From: an uncultured Spartobacteria bacterium
GTDB lineage: Bacteria > Verrucomicrobiota > Verrucomicrobiia > Chthoniobacterales > UBA6821
Assembly (NCBI GenBank): GCA_903831635.1
Contig: CAIKYN010000412.1
Location: forward strand, 1-11,430
Direction: 5' to 3'
Length of the DNA stretch: 11,430 nt
The notes beneath the pieces are model-generated. The model saw nothing but the letters and a program-made list of their open reading frames with translations. It was not told the origin of the DNA and made no database searches. Numbering within the stretch: position 1 is the stretch's first letter; each line of letters opens with the position of its first letter. The translations under genes and the position numbers were made by a program. Below, one piece after another: positions 7,647 through 11,430 of this stretch.

Positions 7647-8373
7647 CCACATGAACCTTCTTCCAGAGCCAACGAGAAACCTCTGGCTCAAGCTGAGTGA
7701 GGAACCACTCCTCAAAGGGGCGATCCTCATCGGGGGAACGGCGCTGACGTTAAGAATCGGTCATCGCAGGAGCGAGGATCTCGATTTTGCTTACCTCTCG
7801 GAACAACTCCCTACCACCGCCATTACTCTACTGCTTCGGAAGTTCCCCGACTGGACTCGCAATGACAATCTCGCAAGCTACGATGAGTTCCTAATCGCTG
7901 GTCAATCACTTCACGATTACCAGCAGGATTTCATCTCAGAACAGGGGGTAAAGGTGACCTTCTTGGCGGAGGAGAGATCTGCTTGGCCTCTCTTTGGAAT
8001 TCGGGAGGAGCAGAACGATTTCCCCCGGATTGCGACGACCAAGGAGGTGTTTGCGCTGAAATGCCTGGTCGCTGCACGGCGCTCGAAATCACGCGACTGG
8101 TTCGATCTACACACCCTTTTCCATGATCATGGATTCGAGATCAGCGACATGGTCGAGGCATTTGAAAAGGCAAACCGCGGCTCGGAGATCGATCTGGCGT
8201 TCCGCCGTCTCTGCTCGGGAATCGCTTCACCTGATGACGAAGGCTATGATGCACTCAGCGAGAATTCTCCACCCCCCGACATCCTGACGGCCTTTTTCGA
8301 AAAGCTCCGGAACATGTACGAGATCGAGCAGAGTCGCTCACTAAGATCAGCAGGAGTCGGGAATAAGAGTTAG
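7639..8373 (+). CDS. AbiEii/AbiGii-family nucleotidyltransferase toxin
   Basis: A 244-residue protein of the nucleotidyltransferase-toxin family (AbiEii/AbiGii, formerly DUF1814/COG2253). Members form type IV-like toxin-antitoxin or abortive-infection modules, and some transfer nucleotides to tRNA. Visible motifs: ILIGGTAL (residues 29-36), then R-S-x-DLDF with the paired aspartates D47 and D49; GVKVTFL (103-109) at the position of the third strand; and K141 followed by RDWFDL (152-157), the later conserved Lys and Asp motif. All the key positions I would expect are present, so it is probably active. The start is ATG 7639, overlapping the antitoxin stop; ATG 7651 is possible. The target cannot be told from the sequence. 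The C-terminal tail after residue 230 is polar and probably disordered. Confidence 0.85.
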   Translation: MSDHMNLLPEPTRNLWLKLSEEPLLKGAILIGGTALTLRIGHRRSEDLDFAYLSEQLPTTAITLLLRKFPDWTRNDNLASYDEFLIAGQSLHDYQQDFISEQGVKVTFLAEERSAWPLFGIREEQNDFPRIATTKEVFALKCLVAARRSKSRDWFDLHTLFHDHGFEISDMVEAFEKANRGSEIDLAFRRLCSGIASPDDEGYDALSENSPPPDILTAFFEKLRNMYEIEQSRSLRSAGVGNKS

Positions 8374-8408
8374 GTGCAGGAAAACGGGCTCTTTTACGCT
8401 TGATTCTC

Positions 8409-8413
8409 AGGGA
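8409..8413 (+). promoter_or_regulatory. Ribosome binding site of the small exported protein
   Basis: AGGGA lies nine bases before ATG 8423. Shine-Dalgarno sequences are missing at most other starts in this window, and this one selects the first of two in-frame ATG codons. Confidence 0.6.
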
Positions 8414-8422
8414 AGTCTTATT

Positions 8423-8806
8423 ATGTTTCCGTTCTTCATGAAATTCCTCACCACTTCCCTTATTGCCGCTTCGGCACTTGCCCTCTCGCTCTCAGCAGCC
8501 AAGGCTGACACGGCCACCAATTCCGGAGGCACCTTCCAGTGCATCGCGACGAAGATCACGATCGCCAACAAGGATGTCGACTCCGTGGTTCAGTGGAACA
8601 CGAAGACCGGCGAGGCTCGTCTTCTCAATGCAGCATCGTTCGCCGACAAGGCCACCGGCCAGCAGGGCAACCTGATCGGATGGGTCCCTCTCACCGATCT
8701 CCAGAATGCCGTTCAGAATCTGGCCCAGCAGATCCAGGCCCAGCAGGCGGCTCGTGGCACCAATGCGGCACCCGCATCGACCCCGATCAAGCCTAAGAAG
8801 GACTAA
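8423..8806 (+). CDS. Small exported protein of unknown function
   Basis: I do not recognise this 127-residue protein. It begins with a clear Sec signal peptide: K7, hydrophobic stretch 8-25, and an AKA/D cleavage site after residue 28. The mature part, about 99 residues, has a predicted beta-rich section (FQCIATKITIA, VVQWNTKTGEARLL, GWVPL) with a single cysteine, so no internal disulfide. A Gln/Ala-rich helix (LQNAVQNLAQQIQAQQAA) follows, then a Pro/Lys tail. AGGGA at 8409-8413, nine bases before ATG 8423, supports this start over ATG 8438. The gene is its own unit: 49 bases separate it from the toxin gene before it, and a strong terminator follows. Location is periplasmic or secreted; the role is unknown. 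Confidence 0.82.
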   Translation: MFPFFMKFLTTSLIAASALALSLSAAKADTATNSGGTFQCIATKITIANKDVDSVVQWNTKTGEARLLNAASFADKATGQQGNLIGWVPLTDLQNAVQNLAQQIQAQQAARGTNAAPASTPIKPKKD

Positions 8807-8832
8807 TCCTTTTTCCTTATCACTCTTGAAAG

Positions 8833-8859
8833 CGGCCGGAGTAATCCGGCCGTTTTTTT
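8833..8859 (+). terminator. Strong intrinsic terminator
   Basis: CGGCCGGA (8833-8840), loop GTAA, TCCGGCCG (8845-8852) and seven T residues (8853-8859). The stem is perfect and GC-rich, 27 bases after the stop codon of the small exported protein. It is the only clear Rho-independent terminator in the window. Confidence 0.95.
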
Positions 8860-8889
8860 GTGCCCGGACATCACTTGATCCAATACCTT

Positions 8890-8955
8890 AATCTGGTGTA
8901 ATCAGGTAATTATTGCGGGAGACAATCGGGTGTAATCGGGTGTATATTCAGGTAT
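8890..8955 (+). repeat. Phased decamer repeats AATCnGGTGT upstream of the fic remnant
   Basis: The copies are AATCTGGTGT (8890), AATCAGGTAA (8900), AATCGGGTGT (8924), AATCGGGTGT (8934) and a degraded ATATTCAGGTAT (8944). Neighbouring copies are 10 bases apart, about one helical turn, so a protein would meet them on one face of the DNA. They end two bases before the GTG start of the fic fragment, where an operator would be expected. Confidence 0.65.
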
Positions 8956-8956
8956 C

Positions 8957-9049
8957 GTGAATACAGAGTCCATCACTATCACTCCCGAACTGCTGTCGCT
9001 CCTGTCGGAAATCGATGAGTTCAAGGGTGAGCCTTGCGGGAGCGAGTGA
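8957..9049 (+). pseudogene. N-terminal remnant of a Fic-family (AMP-transferase type) gene
   Basis: The frame starts at GTG and reads MNTESITITPELLSLLSEID, then EFKG, and leaves the family after codon 24 with EPCGSE and a stop. The string ITPE-L-x-L-x-x-EIDEFKG is the characteristic start of many Fic-domain proteins of about 300-380 residues, which continue with a W-x-x-LG and an STRIEG segment. None of that continuation, nor the HPFxxGNGR motif of the Fic fold, is present anywhere downstream. About 24 codons of the real gene remain, so the product cannot be a Fic enzyme. A functional 30-residue peptide is possible but unlikely. Confidence 0.6.
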
Positions 9050-9157
9050 ATACAAAAACTGAACAGATCATCGAACCGGATTGCCGCTCTCGCTCCCGCG
9101 TGTAGCGCCCCTTGGGCTGCGATTAATCGCAGGCTATCCCGACCCTTCCCAAGGTCC
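9036..9157. repeat. Hairpin-rich segment replacing the rest of the fic gene
   Basis: GCGGGAGCGAG (9036-9046) is matched by its exact reverse complement at 9089-9099, a 42-base spacer apart. A perfect 16-bp palindrome, CTGCGATTAATCGCAG, follows at 9117-9132. A third near-perfect pair is CCCGACC (9139-9145) and GGTCCGG (9154-9160), partly outside the given end. The first inverted repeat begins about nine bases after the point where Fic similarity stops. It could be a small non-coding mobile element or a structured RNA; I cannot name it. Confidence 0.45.
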
Positions 9158-9339
9158 GGTATTGGTTATTGATTTATACCCTGGAAAAGGACCACCTCCG
9201 TCTGGAACGAACTGGTACGCACGCCGATCTGTTCCGATAAGGGAAAAGAGACAGATAAGTGCAGAGGATATCTCAACAATCAATGGCAAGTTGCGGAGTA
9301 AGTTGACAAACTCGTTCAGGTAGAAGATTGGTAAAGATC
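9158..9339. other. Short spacer before hicB with no supported gene
   Basis: An open frame ends with TAG at 9321 but starts only at TTG 9081 inside the hairpin-rich segment, and I recognise no family in it. No Shine-Dalgarno sequence or promoter stands out before hicB. Confidence 0.4.
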
Positions 9340-9558
9340 ATGGAAGTTACGATGCTTCTCCACGATTGCTCGCTAGACGGAGAATCCGGCTTTGCGGCAA
9401 CCTGCGTGGAGTTCCCGGAGGCAAATGGCGAAGGAGAAACCCCGGAGGAATGCGTTCAGAACCTGCGCACAGCAGTGCATGATATTCTGGAATTTCGACG
9501 TGAGGAAGCCCGCAAGGCTCTCATGCTTGGCGACAAGCTCGAAGTCATCGCAGCGTGA
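9340..9558 (+). CDS. hicB: HicB-family antitoxin
   Basis: A 72-residue protein with the HicB fold signature: a partial RNase H-like strand order with GFAATCVEFPEANGEGETPE (residues about 17-36), followed by the helix ECVQNLRTAVHDILEFRREEA. The phrase EFPEANGEGETPEE is typical of HicB antitoxins that lack a separate C-terminal DNA-binding domain, which fits its short length. In the family HicB binds and masks HicA, an mRNA-cleaving ribonuclease, in a heterocomplex. The start chosen is ATG 9340; TTG 9328 would add four residues (MVKI). The stop overlaps the GTG start of the hicA relic by 4 bases (GTGA), so the two were once a coupled operon. The antitoxin is intact while its toxin is broken. 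Confidence 0.8.
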   Translation: MEVTMLLHDCSLDGESGFAATCVEFPEANGEGETPEECVQNLRTAVHDILEFRREEARKALMLGDKLEVIAA

Positions 9559-9750
9559 AGCGCGAGGATTTTGCTCGCCCATCTGCGCGAGCATGGATGT
9601 GAGTTGGCAAGGGAAGGAGCCTCTCACTCGATTTAGAAAAATCCTGCTAATGGGGAAATCCAAACCATCCCCAGGCATCGAGAAGTGAAACGTTTTACAG
9701 CTAAATCCATTTGCCGAAAGCTTGAAGTTCCAGTCCCGAAAGGAGCCTGA
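9555..9750 (+). pseudogene. hicA: hicA toxin pseudogene (frameshift plus stop)
   Basis: Starting at GTG 9555 the frame reads MKREDF, then a frame change at the TTTT run 9569-9572 is needed to continue as LAHLREHGCELAREGASHSI, a stop TAG (9634-9636), then KNPANGEIQTIPRHREVKR and FTAKSICRKLEVPVPKGA to TGA 9748. Removing one T gives MKREDLLAHLREHGCEL, the standard HicA N-terminus, and the TAG sits where HicA has Tyr (HSIYRNP). HicA is a small dsRBD-fold mRNA interferase whose catalytic His lies in the GASHS segment, which is still present here. Total length, about 64 codons, matches the family. With two independent lesions the gene should be dead. A sequencing error could explain the T run but hardly also the TAG. 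Confidence 0.82.
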
Positions 9751-9826
9751 TTCGCGCAATCTAGGTGGGGAGGCTTAAGTTTAGGGCAGTTTCTTTTTAT
9801 CTTGTCGCAATGAGGAAGATGGTAGC

Positions 9827-9903
9827 CACAAGATGCAGAGATTGCACAAGAGGGTACTCCTTCTGCCCTGTTTAATTTTGAGCTTTTTGTGTCTTTTGTG
9901 GCC
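9827..9903. repeat. CACAA-motif inverted repeat
   Basis: The left part contains GCCACAAGATGC and GCACAAGAG. The right part, read on the other strand, is GGCCACAAAAGACACAAAAA. The two halves face each other around about 35 bases. Runs of CACAAAAG/CACAGAG words like these recur between genes in many environmental genomes, so it is probably a degenerate dispersed element. Confidence 0.35.
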
Positions 9904-10381
9904 AACCCTCTCAGTTTTTATCCTTGTAAACTAAGCGACATATTAACCTAGAATTTGCATTAGCAACCATCCAGCCGGGATGCCGAGGAGTTAAAATCGT
10001 TAGAAAGGTTGAAACGTTATAACGTGGAGATGAGGGTGCATCGGAGCATCGAACGCAGGTGGAAGCTAGATGAACGGTATGAGAGGGGGGTATCCCCAAT
10101 TCATGATGATAGGATTCAGTCCTTTTTAACCCTTTTCACGGTGTAACAATTTTAACGATCGCCGAGATCACCATCCAGGTGAAGCACCCAAAGCTGTTGA
10201 CTGCACGCTATCGCATAATCCGGGATTAAACAAAAATCGCTCTAGGATATCCTAAACTGCCAAATCGGAGGCCTAAGCCCTTCTGGCATCACTTCTCTAG
10301 GAACTTATCTGAAAATTCTGGGGAGGAGCCTGAGGTTCTCACGGAGGCGCCAGACGCGGAGGGAATAAAAATGACTATCTG

Positions 10382-10414
10382 TTGACTTCGGATTAGTTGG
10401 ACAACATGTTGTCC
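10382..10414 (+). promoter_or_regulatory. yefM-yoeB promoter and operator palindrome
   Basis: GGACAACATGTTGTCC (10399-10414) is a perfect 16-bp palindrome that ends two bases before the yefM ATG. A -35-like TTGACT lies at 10382-10387; 17 bases later, CATGTT inside the palindrome is the only candidate -10 (a weak match). YefM family antitoxins bind palindromes in their own promoter, with YoeB as co-repressor, so occupancy here would block RNA polymerase. If this -10 is right, transcription would start at or next to the ATG. Confidence 0.7.
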
Positions 10415-10416
10415 AT

Positions 10417-10692
10417 ATGACTGCCCTCACCTACTCTGCCGCCCGTGAAAATCTGGCCTCCACGATGGATCGTGTCTGTCAGGATCATGATCCGGTCATC
10501 ATTACCCGTAACCGTGATCAGGCAGTAGTGATGCTGTCTCTGGAGGACTTTGAGTCACTTCAGGAGACCGCCTATCTCCTGCGATCGCCGGCCAACGCGA
10601 GGCGCCTTCTTGATTCGATCGAGAGCCTCGATGCGGGAAAGACGGTTTCCAAAAAACTCAAGGATCTCGAGGGAACCGGCACCAAGGCATGA
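10417..10692 (+). CDS. yefM: YefM antitoxin (Phd/YefM family)
   Basis: A 91-residue protein that follows E. coli YefM almost along its whole length: TYSAARENLASTMDRVCQDH, then PVIITRNRDQAVVMLSLEDF and ETAYLLRSPANARRLLDSIE. The N-terminal part forms the Phd/YefM DNA-binding dimer fold. The ETAYLLRSPANARRL helix and the charged tail are the region that in the family wraps and inhibits YoeB. No Shine-Dalgarno sequence precedes the ATG; the operator palindrome occupies that space, so a leaderless or nearly leaderless message is likely. The gene overlaps yoeB by 4 bases (ATGA). Confidence 0.96.
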   Translation: MTALTYSAARENLASTMDRVCQDHDPVIITRNRDQAVVMLSLEDFESLQETAYLLRSPANARRLLDSIESLDAGKTVSKKLKDLEGTGTKA

Positions 10693-10949
10693 ATCTTCTC
10701 TTCTCCCCGCAAGGATGGGAGGACTATCTGCACTGGCAGCAAACGGACAAAAAGATCGTCCGGAGAATCCACGAACTCATCAAAGACACGACCCGCTCCC
10801 CCTACGAGGGTATTGGAAAACCGGAGCCTCTTAGGCATGCCCTGACAGGATTTTGGTCACGCAGGATCACGGAAGAGCACCGCATGGTCTACAGGGTTTC
10901 CGGAAAGAACCTGGAGATCGCCCAGCTACGATTCCACTACGAAGGCTGA
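10689..10949 (+). CDS. yoeB: YoeB toxin, ribosome-dependent mRNA interferase
   Basis: An 86-residue RelE-superfamily toxin very close to E. coli YoeB: WEDYLHWQQTDKKIVRRIHE, GKPEPLRHALTGFWSRRITE and EHRMVY. The catalytic residues known from E. coli are all at the same numbers: Glu46, Arg65 and His83, with Tyr84 next to it. YoeB binds the ribosomal A site and cuts mRNA during translation, so this copy should be active and held in check by YefM. Translation is coupled to yefM through ATGA. The last codons GAA GGC and the stop TGA fall inside a GGCTGAA heptamer that is repeated directly after the gene, so the repeat supplies the stop codon and the C-terminal Glu-Gly. Confidence 0.96.
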   Translation: MNLLFSPQGWEDYLHWQQTDKKIVRRIHELIKDTTRSPYEGIGKPEPLRHALTGFWSRRITEEHRMVYRVSGKNLEIAQLRFHYEG

Positions 10950-10957
10950 AGGCTGAA
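10944..10957. repeat. Two GGCTGAA heptamers overlapping the yoeB stop
   Basis: GGCTGAA at 10944-10950 and 10951-10957 are adjacent perfect copies. The first includes the yoeB stop codon. The same heptamer builds the array at 6410-6447. Confidence 0.75.
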
Positions 10958-10988
10958 AGCGAGGGTCGGGAAAAGCTTTAGCGTTTCC

Positions 10989-11017
10989 CTAGGCTTTAGG
11001 ATTTTTAGAGGCTAGAC
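10989..11017. repeat. CTAGGCTTTAGG repeat, right-hand copy
   Basis: CTAGGCTTTAGGATTTTTAG at 10989-11008, followed by AGGCTAGAC, matches the 6857-6890 array except for one substitution and small indels. It lies in the 133-base space between the convergent yoeB and rho genes. I see no clear hairpin terminator in that space. Confidence 0.55.
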
Positions 11018-11082
11018 CAAGACCAGAGCACGAGGTTCTGACGCGAGGGATCAGAGTGTAGCCCAGCGCCGAAAGTTCCCTC

Positions 11083-11430
11083 CTAACCGGGGATGTTTTT
11101 GAGGAGTTCTGTGTTCGTCGGATAGCGACGAATGAAGAAGAGGAGACGCTCGATGGCCTCGATCGGTTTGTGACCGGCGAGTCCGCGGCGGATGATGTTG
11201 ATCTTATGCATCTCCTCGGGATTGAGCAGGAGCTCTTCGCGACGTGTTCCGGAAAGGAAGATGTCGACGGCGGGATAGATGCGCTGGTCGCTGATCTTGC
11301 GATCGAGAACGAGCTCCATGTTGCCGGTACCCTTGAACTCCTGGAAGATGAGGTCGTCCATGCGGCTATTGGTCTCGATCAGGGCGGTCGCCATGATGGT
11401 GAGTGAGCCGGCCTCCTCGGTGTTGCGGGC
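11083..11430 (-). CDS. rho: Transcription termination factor Rho, C-terminal part (partial)
   Basis: The minus-strand frame covers the last 115 codons of Rho, entering from the right edge and ending at TAG 11083-11085. It reads ARNTEEAGSLTIMATALIET, NSRMDDLIFQEFKGTGNMEL, then VLDRKISDQRIYPAVDI, SGTRREELL and a family-typical helical tail. In Rho this part of the RecA-like ATPase domain holds the arginine-finger side of the hexamer and the R-loop/secondary RNA-site residues; EFKGTGNMEL and SGTRREELL are hallmark strings. Rho is a hexameric RNA helicase that ends transcription in the cytoplasm. The gene is chromosomal and essential in many bacteria, so it marks the right border of the accessory island. 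The ATG at 11394 is internal, not the start. Confidence 0.97.
   Translation of the reverse strand, partial: ARNTEEAGSLTIMATALIETNSRMDDLIFQEFKGTGNMELVLDRKISDQRIYPAVDIFLSGTRREELLLNPEEMHKINIIRRGLAGHKPIEAIERLLFFIRRYPTNTELLKNIPG

Larger units (their letters stand above)
9751..10416. other. Gene-free region between the hicA relic and yefM
   Basis: I find no supported gene in these 666 bases. It contains a loose inverted repeat of CACAA motifs (9827-9903), a 12-bp palindrome ACGTTATAACGT (10014-10025), an ACGGAGGCGC-CAGACGCGGAGG string (10341-10362) of a type common between genes in environmental bacteria, and the yefM promoter/operator at the right end. Base composition is more AT-rich than in the flanking genes. 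Confidence 0.6.

Noticed and set aside
7917..8114. Minus-strand frame inside the AbiEii-type toxin gene
   Set aside because: Shadow of a gene whose conserved motifs are clear on the plus strand.
9081..9323. An 80-codon open frame (TTG start) directly before hicB
   Set aside because: The only start is a TTG inside an inverted-repeat arm, the first half is made of palindromic DNA, there is no ribosome site, and I recognise no family in the translation.
9633..9905. Minus-strand frame of 90 codons over the hicA relic
   Set aside because: It covers the end of the hicA relic and the CACAA repeat region, and its translation resembles nothing known to me.
10014..10025. 12-bp palindrome ACGTTATAACGT as an operator
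   Set aside because: No gene starts near it, and short AT-rich palindromes of this size arise by chance.
10950..11082. Bidirectional terminator between yoeB and rho
   Set aside because: I looked for a GC-rich hairpin with a T run on either strand and found only the CTAGGCT repeat, with no convincing stem.

Overview
The window looks like a chromosomal accessory stretch from a Verrucomicrobia-type bacterium. The grounds are an enormous Asn/Ser/Gly-rich autotransporter-style repeat protein with PATR-like motifs, a Rho C-terminus whose tail resembles what I recall of that phylum, and heptamer repeats between genes. The phylum is an inference; no rRNA or other marker is present.

Layout. (1) Positions 1-6363, minus strand: one uninterrupted reading frame of 2121 codons that leaves the left edge. 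It encodes an exported beta-repeat surface protein with an N-terminal signal anchor/peptide, several PATR-like motifs, and a block of ten tandem repeats of about 52 residues (640-2184). (2) 6364-7109: no gene, but rich in short repeats, including ten perfect copies of CTATCGG. (3) 7110-8373: a two-gene module of an Xre-type HTH antitoxin and an AbiEii-family nucleotidyltransferase toxin, overlapping by 8 bases, with an inverted repeat at the antitoxin start. (4) 8423-8806: a small exported protein of unknown role, closed by a strong intrinsic terminator. (5) 8890-9750: a graveyard of toxin modules. It holds a Fic N-terminal remnant behind phased decamer repeats, a hairpin-rich stretch, an intact hicB antitoxin, and a hicA toxin broken by a frameshift and a stop codon. 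(6) 9751-10416: no gene. (7) 10417-10949: an intact yefM-yoeB pair behind a perfect 16-bp palindrome. (8) 11083-11430, minus strand: the C-terminal part of transcription terminator Rho, which runs off the right edge.

The central 4 kb is therefore a toxin-antitoxin island between two ordinary chromosomal genes, with two complete and two decayed modules. The same pair of short repeat families (GGCTGAA, then CTAGGCTnTAGG) stands on both sides of it in the same order and orientation. This suggests a site that repeatedly gains and loses small cassettes. I do not see a clearly new multi-gene system. The most unusual features are the heptamer/decamer repeat DNA, the frozen hicA decay next to a preserved hicB, and the very large repeat protein.
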